The notes under the pieces are model-generated. The model did no database searches and had not been told where the DNA came from. It was given only the letters and a program-made list of their open reading frames with translations. A stretch of DNA of 64,000 bases from Mesorhizobium norvegicum (GTDB lineage Bacteria > Pseudomonadota > Alphaproteobacteria > Rhizobiales > Rhizobiaceae). Where the stretch lies: contig NZ_SMYZ01000012.1 in assembly GCF_004919685.1 (NCBI RefSeq), positions 124,001-188,000 on the forward strand, read 5' to 3'. A program made the position numbers and the translations under genes. Shown one piece after another: positions 8,995 through 17,383 of this stretch (position 1 is its first letter; each line of letters begins with the position of its first letter).

Positions 8995-9990
8995 TCAATA
9001 GATCTTGGAGAACTTCTCGATGTTCGACTTGTCGAACTGGAAGGGCGGAGCCATCGCAGCCGAATTGGTGTCGTCGAGCGTCACCTTGCCGACGCGGCCG
9101 ATCGACAGTGTGGCACCGGGCTTCGCCTCTTCCTTCTTCACCGCCAGATCATGGGCGAGGTAGACGGCGGAGTAGCCGAGATCGATCGGATTCCACAGTG
9201 CAACCGCCTGGCTGGCACCGTTGTCGATGAACTTCTTGAACTCGGACGGCAGCGCGAGACCGGTGACATTGACCTTGCCGATCAGGTTTTCGTCGGTGAC
9301 GACCTGGGCGGCGGCGACGACGCCGACGGTGGTCGGCGCGATGATCGCCTTGAGGTTCGGATAGGACTTCAGCAGGCCCTTGGCTTCGTCGGTGCTCTTG
9401 GCCGAATCGTCATCGCCATAGACGGTGGCGACGAGTTTGATCTTGGGGAATTTCTCCGGCAGGATCTTCTTGGCTGCATCAATCCAGGCGTTCTGGTTGG
9501 TGGCGGTCGAGGAGGCCGACAGGATGGCGACGTCGCCGCCTTCCGGCAGGTAGTCGGCGGCGAGCTTGATGATGGTCTCGCCGATCAGGCCGGTGTCGGA
9601 CGGGTTGAGGTGAAGCTGGCGGCCTTCCTTGGCGACGCCCGAATCCCACGAGATGACGGTGATGCCGCGCTCCATGGCCTTCTTCAGCACCGGCACCAGC
9701 GCGTCGGCGTCATTGGCCGAAATGGCGATTGCGTTGACCTTCTGGGCGATCAGCGAATTGACCACTTCGATCTGCGCTTCGGCGGTCGCCTTGGTCGGGC
9801 CGGTGTAGATGATGTCGACATCGCCGAGTTCCTTGGCCGCCTCTTCGGCGCCCTTGTTGGCGGCATCGAAGAAGCCATTGCCGAGCGACTTCACCACCAG
9901 CGCGATCTTGACGTTTTCGGCATAGGCTGCATTCACGAACATGGCGGCAGAGAACGCCGCCGTTACCATCAGTTTCTTCAAAAAGCTCAT
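8995..9990 (-). CDS. rhaS: L-rhamnose ABC transporter periplasmic binding protein
   Basis: A 331-residue periplasmic sugar-binding protein of the RbsB (peripla_BP_4) type. The N-terminal signal peptide has charged KK, a hydrophobic core and an AYA cleavage site near residue 24. The mature protein begins with KIALVVKSLGNGFFDAANKG, and the AISANDADALVPVLKKAM segment is typical of the family. It captures L-rhamnose and delivers it to RhaPQT. It is the second gene of the leftward operon, 55 bases after rhaR, with the hairpin at 8946-8975 downstream. The name follows the rhizobial rha locus and is unrelated to the E. coli regulator RhaS. Confidence 0.92.
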   Translation of the reverse strand: MSFLKKLMVTAAFSAAMFVNAAYAENVKIALVVKSLGNGFFDAANKGAEEAAKELGDVDIIYTGPTKATAEAQIEVVNSLIAQKVNAIAISANDADALVPVLKKAMERGITVISWDSGVAKEGRQLHLNPSDTGLIGETIIKLAADYLPEGGDVAILSASSTATNQNAWIDAAKKILPEKFPKIKLVATVYGDDDSAKSTDEAKGLLKSYPNLKAIIAPTTVGVVAAAQVVTDENLIGKVNVTGLALPSEFKKFIDNGASQAVALWNPIDLGYSAVYLAHDLAVKKEEAKPGATLSIGRVGKVTLDDTNSAAMAPPFQFDKSNIEKFSKIY

Positions 9991-10045
9991 CGAATATCCT
10001 CCCTTGAGCGTTGCATTCCATCGCCGCTGCTGGTGTGAGGGTGTC

Positions 10046-10849
10046 TCAGGCCTGCAGTGAAGATTCTTCCTTTGCCGACTTGCGGGCGACGATCAGCGTC
10101 ACGCCTGCGGTCTCCAACATCTTGGCTTCGCGATCCTCGATGCCGTCATCGGTGATGACCGTGGCGATGCGCGACAGGCCGCACAGGATCAGGCTCGAGC
10201 GTTTGCGGAATTTCGAGGAATCGACCAGCACCACCAACTCGTCGGCCTGGTCGATCAGTTTCTGCTCCGCCTGGATCAGCAGCGGGTCGCCTTCCATCAG
10301 GCCGAGCGGCCCCAGCCCTTGAGCGCCCATGAACATGCGGCGCGCATAGAAATTGCGCGTCACGTCATTGTCGAAGGGCGACAGGATGATGTTCTGCTCG
10401 CGGTAGATCGTGCCGCCAGACAGCATCACCGTGTTCTTGGAGTGCTTGAGCAGGTGCTCGGCGATCGGAAACGAATTGGTGAAGATCGGCATGCGGCGGC
10501 CGGTCAGGAAATGCACCATCTGGAAGGTGGTGGTGCCGCCATTGATGATGATCGGCTCGCCATCCCCACAAAGCTCGACCGCTTCTCGTGCGATCGCCCG
10601 CTTTTGCGAGGCGTTGATCGTTTCGTTGACGGAAAAGGGCCGGCCGGCCAGCCCGATGAACTGTGGCGGCGAGATTGCTTCGGCACCGCCGCGCACCCGG
10701 CGCAGGCGCTTTTGCACGTGAAGAGCCGCGATATCGCGCCGGATCGTCGCCTCGGAGGACTCCGTCAGATCGACCATCTCCTGCACCGTCACAACAGGCT
10801 TTTCCTGGACGGCGGACAGAATGATCCTGTGGCGCTCTTTTTCGTGCAT
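10046..10849 (-). CDS. rhaR: DeoR-family transcriptional regulator of the rhamnose locus
   Basis: The 267-residue protein has an N-terminal DeoR winged helix (residues 5-60) with the recognition segment SSEATIRRDIAAL. A C-terminal sugar-phosphate-sensing domain follows, with the conserved NGGTTTFQMVHFL loop. The ATG at 10849 is preceded by GGGAGGAACC; an in-frame codon at 10870 lies upstream of that ribosome site and is less likely. In R. leguminosarum the cognate protein represses both rha transcripts until rhamnose or a derivative is present. Here the gene starts about 40 bases from the inverted repeat that probably is its operator, so autoregulation is likely. Confidence 0.9.
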   Translation of the reverse strand: MHEKERHRIILSAVQEKPVVTVQEMVDLTESSEATIRRDIAALHVQKRLRRVRGGAEAISPPQFIGLAGRPFSVNETINASQKRAIAREAVELCGDGEPIIINGGTTTFQMVHFLTGRRMPIFTNSFPIAEHLLKHSKNTVMLSGGTIYREQNIILSPFDNDVTRNFYARRMFMGAQGLGPLGLMEGDPLLIQAEQKLIDQADELVVLVDSSKFRKRSSLILCGLSRIATVITDDGIEDREAKMLETAGVTLIVARKSAKEESSLQA

Positions 10850-10891
10850 GGTTCCTCCCTGCCCGAGCATCTAGGCACCCAAAACGCGCAA

Positions 10892-10964
10892 TGTCAATCA
10901 TTTCCGATCATATAATTTCATTGTGCAGTGCAATATGATCGATCTTGATCGTTTATGATTGACA
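10892..10964. promoter_or_regulatory. Divergent rhaR/rhaD operator-promoter region
   Basis: Two 19-base arms at 10892-10910 and 10946-10964 are inverted copies of each other (16 of 19 matches; outer TGTCAATCAT/ATGATTGACA and inner CGATCA/TGATCG identical). Each arm carries an outward-facing TTGACA -35-like hexamer. On the minus strand it is followed 17 bases later by CTAGAT as a possible -10; on the plus strand the -10 is weak. The 35-base AT-rich centre separates the arms. A DeoR-type protein bound to both arms would cover both -35 boxes. Confidence 0.65.
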
Positions 10965-11033
10965 AGCCGGCTGCTTGCGTAGACATTCCCGCCAAAATGG
11001 ACTGCGGATTTTTGCGTCCCAGGGAGGATACCT

Positions 11034-13136
11034 ATGCTCGACAAGCGCACCGGCGCGCGCCTCGCCAATTTGTGGGATGATGCGAAGGCCAAAGGGATGA
11101 GCGAGCCGGAACTTCTGGTCTATCGCTCGAACACGCTCGGCTCGGACAAGCGCGTCACCAACTATGGCGGCGGCAACACCTCATCGAAGATCTGGCAGAA
11201 AGACCCGCTCACCGGCGAGGCCGTCGAAGTGCTCTGGGTCAAGGGGTCCGGCGGCGACAGTGCTTCGATCAAGCTCGACGGCTTCGCCACGCTCTACATG
11301 GACAAGCTGCGCGCGCTCAAAGGCCTTTATCGCGGCGTTGAGCACGAAGACGAAATGGTCGGCTTCCTGCCGCACTGCACCTTCAACCTCAATCCGCGCG
11401 CGGCCTCGATCGACACGCCGCTGCATGCCTTCGTGCCGAAGCCTTTTGTCGATCACATGCATCCCGATGCCATCATCGCCATTGCCGCCGCCAAGGATTC
11501 CAAGGCGCTGACCAAGGAGATCTTCGGCGACGCCATCGGGTGGCTGCCATGGAAGCGTCCGGGCTTCGAACTCGGCCTGTGGCTGGAGAAATTCTGCCTC
11601 GAACATCCCAGTGCCAAGGGCGTCATCCTGGAAAGCCACGGCCTGTTCACCTGGGGCGACACCCCCAGGGAATGCTACGAGACGACGATCTCGGTGATCA
11701 ACCAGGCGATCGAATGGTTCGAGCGCCGCTCCGAGGGCCTGGCCATCTTCGGCGGTGAAGTGGTTAAGTCGCTCGATGCCACCGAGCGCCGCGCCATCGC
11801 CGTCAAGCTGATGCCCAGGATCCGCGGACTGATCTCGGAAAAGAGCCACAAAACAGGCCATTTCGATGATTCCGCCGCCGTGCTCGAATTCGTCAACTCC
11901 AGGGATTTGCGGCCGCTGGCGGCACTCGGGACCTCGTGCCCTGACCATTTCCTGCGCACCAAGATCCGCCCGCTGGTCATCGAGTTCGATCCGGCAAAAC
12001 CCGATGTCGATGCGGTCATCGCGCGGCTTGCCGACGATGTCGCGGCCTATCGTGTCGGCTACCAGGCCTATTACGACAGCTGCAAGCATGCGGACTCGCC
12101 AGCCATCCGCGACCCCAATGCCGTTGTCTATCTGATGCCCGGCGTCGGCATGTTCACCTTCGCCGGCGACAAGGCGACGGCGCGTATTTCGGGCGAATTC
12201 TATGTCAACGCCATCAACGTCATGCGCGGCGCCTCCACCGTCTCGTCCTATGTCGGCCTGCCCGCACAGGAAGCCTTCGACATCGAATACTGGCTGCTCG
12301 AGGACCTGAAGTTGCAGCGCATGCCGAAGCCGAAATCGCTTGCCGGCCAGATCGCGCTGGTCACCGGCGGCGCCGGCGGCATCGGCCGCGCGACGGCCAA
12401 CCGGCTGCTGCGCGAAGGCGCCTGCGTTGTGCTGGCCGACATCGACGAAACAGCGCTGGCCAGCGCCAATGACGAACTGGCCAAAGCCTATGGCAAGGAT
12501 TTCGTCCGCCCGGTGCTGATCAACGTCACCTCGGAGGACCAGGTTATCTCCGGCTTCGCCGAGACAGCGGTCGAGTTCGGCGGCATCGACATTCTGGTGT
12601 CGAACGCTGGCCTTGCCTCCTCGGCGCCGATCGAGGAGACGACGCTGGCGCTGTGGAACAAGAACATGGATATCCTGTCGACCGGTTATTTCCTGGTCTC
12701 GCGGGAAGCGTTCCGGCTGTTCCGGGTGCAGAAGATCGGCGGCAACGTCGTCTTCGTCGCGTCCAAGAATGGCCTTGCCGCCTCGCCCAACGCCGCTGCC
12801 TATTGCACCGCCAAGGCCGCCGAGATCCATCTCGCCCGCTGCCTGGCGTTGGAGGGCGCGGAAGCGCAGATCAGGGTCAATGTCGTCAACCCGGACGCTG
12901 TGCTGCGCGGCTCGAAGATCTGGACCGGCGAGTGGAAGGAACAGCGCGCCGCTGCCTACAAGATGTCGACCGACGATCTGGAGGAGCATTATCGCTCGCG
13001 TTCGATGCTGAAGCGTTCGGTCTTCCCCGAAGACATCGCCGAAGCGATCTATTTCTTCGCCTCCGACATGTCGGCCAAGTCGACCGGCAACATCATCAAT
13101 GTCGACGCGGGCAACGCGCAGAGTTTTACGCGCTAG
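11034..13136 (+). CDS. rhaD: Bifunctional rhamnulose-1-phosphate aldolase / lactaldehyde dehydrogenase
   Basis: The 700-residue protein fuses two enzymes. Residues 1-430 are a class II aldolase/adducin domain with zinc-ligand pattern H141-x-H143 (DHMHPDA) and H202 (ESHGLF), cleaving L-rhamnulose-1-phosphate to dihydroxyacetone phosphate and L-lactaldehyde. Residues 435-700 are a short-chain dehydrogenase with TGGAGGIG (444-451), SNAG, catalytic S577, Y590 and K594, expected to act on the lactaldehyde. This fusion is characteristic of rhizobial and Bacillus rha loci. It is transcribed divergently from rhaR and precedes rhaI, with GGGAGGATACCT before the ATG. Confidence 0.93.
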   Translation: MLDKRTGARLANLWDDAKAKGMSEPELLVYRSNTLGSDKRVTNYGGGNTSSKIWQKDPLTGEAVEVLWVKGSGGDSASIKLDGFATLYMDKLRALKGLYRGVEHEDEMVGFLPHCTFNLNPRAASIDTPLHAFVPKPFVDHMHPDAIIAIAAAKDSKALTKEIFGDAIGWLPWKRPGFELGLWLEKFCLEHPSAKGVILESHGLFTWGDTPRECYETTISVINQAIEWFERRSEGLAIFGGEVVKSLDATERRAIAVKLMPRIRGLISEKSHKTGHFDDSAAVLEFVNSRDLRPLAALGTSCPDHFLRTKIRPLVIEFDPAKPDVDAVIARLADDVAAYRVGYQAYYDSCKHADSPAIRDPNAVVYLMPGVGMFTFAGDKATARISGEFYVNAINVMRGASTVSSYVGLPAQEAFDIEYWLLEDLKLQRMPKPKSLAGQIALVTGGAGGIGRATANRLLREGACVVLADIDETALASANDELAKAYGKDFVRPVLINVTSEDQVISGFAETAVEFGGIDILVSNAGLASSAPIEETTLALWNKNMDILSTGYFLVSREAFRLFRVQKIGGNVVFVASKNGLAASPNAAAYCTAKAAEIHLARCLALEGAEAQIRVNVVNPDAVLRGSKIWTGEWKEQRAAAYKMSTDDLEEHYRSRSMLKRSVFPEDIAEAIYFFASDMSAKSTGNIINVDAGNAQSFTR

Positions 13137-13144
13137 GCCTTCTT

Positions 13145-13195
13145 CCTTCTCCCCGTTCACGGGGAGAAGGTGGCCCGAAGGGCCGGATGAGGGGC
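13145..13195. repeat. Dispersed GC-rich hairpin repeat, copy A (between rhaD and rhaI)
   Basis: A perfect stem CCTTCTCCCCG / CGGGGAGAAGG (13145-13170, 4-base loop) is followed by TGGCCCGAAGGGCCGGATGA (13171-13190), itself able to fold. The unit is related to the one at 14536-14582 in inverted orientation. Such elements recur in Rhizobiales intergenic DNA. Confidence 0.7.
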
Positions 13196-13230
13196 AGCGC
13201 TGACGGAACGCATTTGGGAGGAATAGCAGT

Positions 13231-14523
13231 TTGTCCGAAACCATCATCTCCGCCGACCTCGTCGACAAGGACAACGCCGCGCGCAAGGCCAACCTCGAGC
13301 GCGACTATGCCTCGCTCGGCGAGCGCCTCGACCGTCGTGGCATCGCCATCGACGCCATCCGTGACAAGGTCGAGAAATTCGCGGTGGCGATCCCGTCCTG
13401 GGGCGTCGGCACCGGCGGTACACGCTTTGCCCGTTTTCCTGGTGCCGGCGAGCCGCGCGATATCTTCGACAAGATCGAGGACTCTGCCGTCATCCAGCAA
13501 TTGACGCAGGCGACGCCGACCGTGTCCCTGCACATTCCGTGGGACAAGGCCGACCCGAACCGGCTGAAGCAGGCAGCCTCGCGCTTCGGCCTCGGCTTCG
13601 ACGCCATGAATTCCAACACCTTCTCGGACGCCAAGGACCAGGCGCTTTCCTACAAATTCGGCTCGCTGTCGCATGCCGACGCCGGCACGCGCCGGCAAGC
13701 GGTCGAGCACAATCTCGAATGCATCGAGATCGGCAAGACGCTCGGCTCCAAGGCGCTGACGGTGTGGATCGGCGACGGTTCGAATTTTCCAGGCCAGGTC
13801 AATTTCGCCAGGGCGTTCGAGCGCTATCTCGACGCCATGAAAGAGGTCTATGCCGGACTGCCGGACGGCTGGAAGCTGTTCAGCGAGCACAAGATGTACG
13901 AGCCGGCCTTCTATTCCACCGTCGTGCAGGACTGGGGCACCAACTACATGATCGCCAGGGAGTTGGGCGACAAGGCGTTCTGCCTGGTCGACCTCGGCCA
14001 CCATGCGCCCAACGTCAACATCGAGATGATCGTCTCCCGGCTGATCCAGTTCAAGAAACTCGGCGGCTTCCATTTCAACGATTCGAAATATGGCGACGAC
14101 GATCTCGATGCCGGTTCGATCGACCCCTACCGGCTGTTTCTTGTCTTCAACGAACTGGTCGATGCCGAACTTTCCGGCGCCAAGGGTTTCGATCCGGCCC
14201 ATATGCTCGACCAGAGCCACAACGTCACCGATCCGATAGAAAGCCTGATGCTGTCGGCGGTCGAGGTGCAGCGCGCCTATGCGCAGGCGCTGCTGGTCGA
14301 CCGCAAGGCGCTGGAAGGCTACCAGGACAGCAACGACGCGCTGATGGCTACGCAGACGCTGAAAGCCGCCTACCGCACCGATGTCGAGCCGATCCTGGCC
14401 ATGGCGCGGCTGAAGACCGGCGGCGCTATCGACCCGGTCGCGGCCTATCGGGCGGCGGGTTACCGCGCCAAGGTCGCGGCGGAACGCCCCGCGGTCGCCG
14501 GCGGGAGCGGCGGGATTGTCTAA
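13231..14523 (+). CDS. rhaI: L-rhamnose isomerase
   Basis: A 430-residue metal-dependent TIM-barrel isomerase of the Pseudomonas stutzeri L-rhamnose-isomerase type (not E. coli RhaA). Diagnostic segments are IPSWGVGTGGTRFARF, ATPTVSLHIPWDKA, the metal-site HKMYEPAFYSTVVQDWG and FHFNDSKYGDDDLDAG. It converts L-rhamnose to L-rhamnulose ahead of RhaK. The start is a TTG at 13231 preceded by GGGAGGAATAGCAG; no better in-frame ATG lies near the domain start. It is flanked by inverted copies of the same dispersed repeat. Confidence 0.93.
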   Translation: MSETIISADLVDKDNAARKANLERDYASLGERLDRRGIAIDAIRDKVEKFAVAIPSWGVGTGGTRFARFPGAGEPRDIFDKIEDSAVIQQLTQATPTVSLHIPWDKADPNRLKQAASRFGLGFDAMNSNTFSDAKDQALSYKFGSLSHADAGTRRQAVEHNLECIEIGKTLGSKALTVWIGDGSNFPGQVNFARAFERYLDAMKEVYAGLPDGWKLFSEHKMYEPAFYSTVVQDWGTNYMIARELGDKAFCLVDLGHHAPNVNIEMIVSRLIQFKKLGGFHFNDSKYGDDDLDAGSIDPYRLFLVFNELVDAELSGAKGFDPAHMLDQSHNVTDPIESLMLSAVEVQRAYAQALLVDRKALEGYQDSNDALMATQTLKAAYRTDVEPILAMARLKTGGAIDPVAAYRAAGYRAKVAAERPAVAGGSGGIV

Positions 14524-14535
14524 GGCCGAGCCAGT

Positions 14536-14582
14536 CCCCCTCATCCGGCCGCTTCGCGGCCACCTTCTCCCCGAGGGGAGAA
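14536..14582. repeat. Dispersed GC-rich hairpin repeat, copy B (after rhaI)
   Basis: CCCCTCATCCGGCCGCTTCG is followed by CGGCCACCTTCTCCCC and GAGGGGAGAA. This is the reverse complement of the copy-A plan (GGGGAGAAGGTGGCC, GGCCGGATGAGGGG). A weaker third relative lies at about 14606-14690, with TCTCCTCTCGGGGAGAGG and CCGGGTGAGGGGGCTC. Together they fill the 240-base interval before the ggt gene. Confidence 0.65.
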
Positions 14583-14766
14583 GAGCCGCGCGTCAACGTC
14601 GGTGACCTCCTCTCCTCTCGGGGAGAGGTCGGATTGCCCCGAATTGCCCTTTGCAGTTCGGTTGGCAATCCGGGTGAGGGGGCTCTTTCTCACGCTCCTT
14701 TAATTGTTAGTGGACTCGATCCGTCCAACACGGTCTTCTAGGCGTCCCCCCGCCAGGAGAACCGCC

Positions 14767-16506
14767 ATGCCACTCAACCGTCGGACGCTGATCGCCGCCA
14801 GTCTTTCCATCACCTTCGTCCTGGCGCCGTTGACGAGTGTCTTCGCCGCCTCGCCGGCGCCAGCCAAGGGCGAGCACGGCATGGTGGTGACGGCCCAGCA
14901 CCTGGCGTCGGAAGTGGGCATCGAGGTCTTGAAGAAGGGCGGTAATGCTGTCGATGCGGCGGTTGCCGTCGGCTATGCGCTCGCCGTCGTCTACCCCAAT
15001 GCCGGCAATATCGGCGGCGGCGGCTTCATGACCATCCGTTTCAAGGACGGCAAATCGACCTTCCTCGATTTCCGCGAACGCGCGCCGCTGGCGGCGACCA
15101 AGACCATGTATCTCGACAAGGACGGCAACCCGGTGAAGGGCGCCAGCCTCAACGGCTATCTCGCGGTCGGGGTGCCCGGTTCCGTCGCCGGCTTAGAGAT
15201 GGCGCGCGAAAAATACGGCAAATTGTCCCGACAGGATCTGATGGCGCCGGCGATCGCCTATGCCAAGGATGGATTCATCCTCAAGCAGGGTGACGCCGCC
15301 TCTTTTGCCGGCAGCGCCGACCGGCTGGCGAAGGATCCCGCGGCTGCCGCCATCTTCTTGAAACCCGATGGCAAGCCCTATGGCATCGGCGAGCGCCTGG
15401 CCCAGCCGGACCTCGCCGCCTCGCTCGTCGCCATTTCGGAAAAAGGCCCGGATGCCTTCTACAAGGGCGCCATCGCCGATGCCATCGTCAAGGCGAGCGG
15501 CGCCAAGGGCGGCATTCTGGCCAAGCCGGATTTCGAGCAATATGCGGTCCGTGAACTGAAGCCCGTGACCTGTAATTATCGCGGCTACGAGATCACTTCC
15601 TCGCCACCGCCCAGCTCCGGCGGCGTCATCATCTGCGAAATCCTCAACGTGCTGGAAGGCTATCCCTTGTCCTATCTCGGCGAGGGATCGGCGGAGACCG
15701 TCCATGTCATGGTCGAGGCGATGCGCTACGCCTATGTCGACCGCAATTCCGCGCTCGGCGATCCTGATTTCGTCGACAACCCGGTCTCGAAACTGCTTGA
15801 TAAGGCCTACGCCAAGGATATCCGCGACAAGATCGATCCGTTCCGGGCCGGCGTGTCGCAGGACTTGATGCCGAAGGGCTTTGGCGAGAGCAAGGAGACG
15901 ACGCACTATTCGATCATCGACAATGACGGCAATGCGGTCGCGGTCACCTATACGCTGAACGGCTCCTTTGGCGCCGGCGTCGTCGCCGATGGCACCGGCA
16001 TCCTGCTCAACAACGAGATGGACGATTTCACCCAGAAGCCCGGTGTGCCCAACCTCTATGGCCTGGTCCAGGGCGAGGCCAACGCCATCCAGCCGAAGAA
16101 GACGCCGCTGTCGTCGATGAGCCCGACCGTGGTGGCCAAGGACGGCAAGCCGTTCATGGTCATCGGCAGCCCCGGCGGCTCGCGCATCATCACCATCACG
16201 CTGGAAGCCATCGTCAACGTCATCGACCACGGCATGAACATCCAGGAGGCCATCGACGCGCCGCGCATCCATCACCAATGGCTGCCCGATACGGTCTATA
16301 TCGAGCCGTTCGGCCTGTCGCCGGATACCGAAAAGCTGCTGGCCGGCATGGGCTATCATCTCGATCTCGCTGACCAGACCTGGGGCCAGGCGGCCGGCAT
16401 CCTGGTCGGCGGCAAGAGCCTGGCGGAAATCGAGAAGGGTGGCGGCGCCCGCTACAACGGCGCCATCGACAGCCGCGCGTCCTCTGGCGAGGCGCTCGGA
16501 TATTAG
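14767..16506 (+). CDS. ggt: Gamma-glutamyltranspeptidase
   Basis: A 579-residue Ntn-hydrolase precursor. The N-terminal signal peptide (charged NRR, hydrophobic core, VFAA end near residue 28) directs export to the periplasm. Autocleavage before T378 in the motif ETTHYSIIDNDGNAVAVTY should release large and small subunits. The oxyanion/substrate motifs LLNNEMDDF, PLSSMSP and GSPGGSRI are present. It hydrolyses or transfers the gamma-glutamyl group of glutathione and related compounds. ATG 14767 follows CCAGGAGAACCGCC; an upstream ATG-like codon at 14704 would add 21 residues before the signal peptide and is rejected. It appears to be monocistronic. Confidence 0.93.
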   Translation: MPLNRRTLIAASLSITFVLAPLTSVFAASPAPAKGEHGMVVTAQHLASEVGIEVLKKGGNAVDAAVAVGYALAVVYPNAGNIGGGGFMTIRFKDGKSTFLDFRERAPLAATKTMYLDKDGNPVKGASLNGYLAVGVPGSVAGLEMAREKYGKLSRQDLMAPAIAYAKDGFILKQGDAASFAGSADRLAKDPAAAAIFLKPDGKPYGIGERLAQPDLAASLVAISEKGPDAFYKGAIADAIVKASGAKGGILAKPDFEQYAVRELKPVTCNYRGYEITSSPPPSSGGVIICEILNVLEGYPLSYLGEGSAETVHVMVEAMRYAYVDRNSALGDPDFVDNPVSKLLDKAYAKDIRDKIDPFRAGVSQDLMPKGFGESKETTHYSIIDNDGNAVAVTYTLNGSFGAGVVADGTGILLNNEMDDFTQKPGVPNLYGLVQGEANAIQPKKTPLSSMSPTVVAKDGKPFMVIGSPGGSRIITITLEAIVNVIDHGMNIQEAIDAPRIHHQWLPDTVYIEPFGLSPDTEKLLAGMGYHLDLADQTWGQAAGILVGGKSLAEIEKGGGARYNGAIDSRASSGEALGY

Positions 16507-16585
16507 GCGAATTAGGAAGGATCGTGCGATCTCTTGAATCGAGCACCGGCTTAGAAGGCCAGTGCTGGACTTTCTGTCTTCTGGT

Positions 16586-16933
16586 TCACAACACCAGCGT
16601 GATGGTGGACGCAACCAGCATCAAGGCGGCAATGCCGACGAACAGCGCATAGATGCGCGGCCGGTCGAGCAGCAGCGCGTTTCCGGATATCCAGGCAGAC
16701 GTGGCGCCGCCAAGCGCGAAGAGGAAGCCGTTGCGGTGCCCGAAGACCATCGATGCGGCCATCAGCCCGCCAATGATCAGCGCGCCGAACACGATGATCA
16801 CGGCAACGGCGTATTTCTCGAAATCGTTGCCGCTTCCCATGCTCGGACCTATCGCGTTCAACGTCGGCAGGTCGTCCGGATCGAAGGGGTTCGTCGACCC
16901 ATACTCGTCTTGACCGGCAGGCTCTCGCATCAT
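16586..16933 (-). CDS. Small membrane protein of unknown function
   Basis: The 115-residue product has a polar N-terminus of about 45 residues followed by three hydrophobic segments: AVAVIIVFGALIIGGLMAAS, NGFLFALGGATSAWISG and IYALFVGIAALMLVASTIT. The start at 16933 is supported by CGGAGAACGA upstream; the frame remains open further upstream to 17143, but that stretch is Arg/Lys-rich with no recognisable domain. I do not recognise the family. It faces ggt tail to tail and may be a free-standing gene. Confidence 0.6.
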   Translation of the reverse strand: MMREPAGQDEYGSTNPFDPDDLPTLNAIGPSMGSGNDFEKYAVAVIIVFGALIIGGLMAASMVFGHRNGFLFALGGATSAWISGNALLLDRPRIYALFVGIAALMLVASTITLVL

Positions 16934-17338
16934 TCGTTCTCCGTATAGCGGCAACAAATCATCAAGCCTTGCCGAGCGCAACCCGATCGCGCTGCCTTGA
17001 TGCGTTCGACCGGTCTTTGACGTCTTCAGGCGTCGGCTTGCCGCCGGCTTTTTTGATTCGTGCCCTGGCCGTCTTTTGGTCTCAGGCAATCCAGGACACG
17101 GCCGCCCGAAGGCGACCGTGGCCCCCTCTATCATGGAATGCATTCGTGGAGGAAAAATGATGCGGGGCGCGGCTTGGGCTTCGCGGGCAGCGATTTTCGG
17201 TGGGGGTGACGCCGCACAGCACCATGACGGGGCCGAATCGCCCCAGCGCGGATGGGGAAACAGGGTCGCGCCGGATCGCGGCCCTGGACGCGTCGCATCG
17301 TCACGGGTTCATGCGGCGCGCTTCAAGTGGCTGTTCGA
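16934..17338. other. Intergenic stretch without a supportable gene
   Basis: Open frames here are short, lack ribosome sites and have no domain resemblance. One imperfect hairpin is visible: CACGGCCGCC (17097-17106), loop CGAA, GGCGACCGTG (17111-17120). Confidence 0.5.
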
Positions 17339-17383
17339 TGCATGCCAGATCACTGCCAGTCGAGGCAGGCTGGCTGGCATGCA
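17339..17383 (-). terminator. Nested hairpin directly after the siderophore receptor gene
   Basis: Outer arms TGCATGCCAG (17339-17348) and CTGGCATGCA (17374-17383) are perfect inverted repeats enclosing CTGCC/GGCAG (17353-17357, 17364-17368). The structure begins at the base next to the receptor stop codon. There is no U-tract, so it may be an mRNA-stabilising or Rho-assisted end rather than a classic terminator. Confidence 0.5.

Noticed and set aside
11181..13292. 703-codon open frame antisense to rhaD
   Set aside because: Length is due to GC-rich codon structure. No domain is seen and rhaD is unambiguous on the plus strand.
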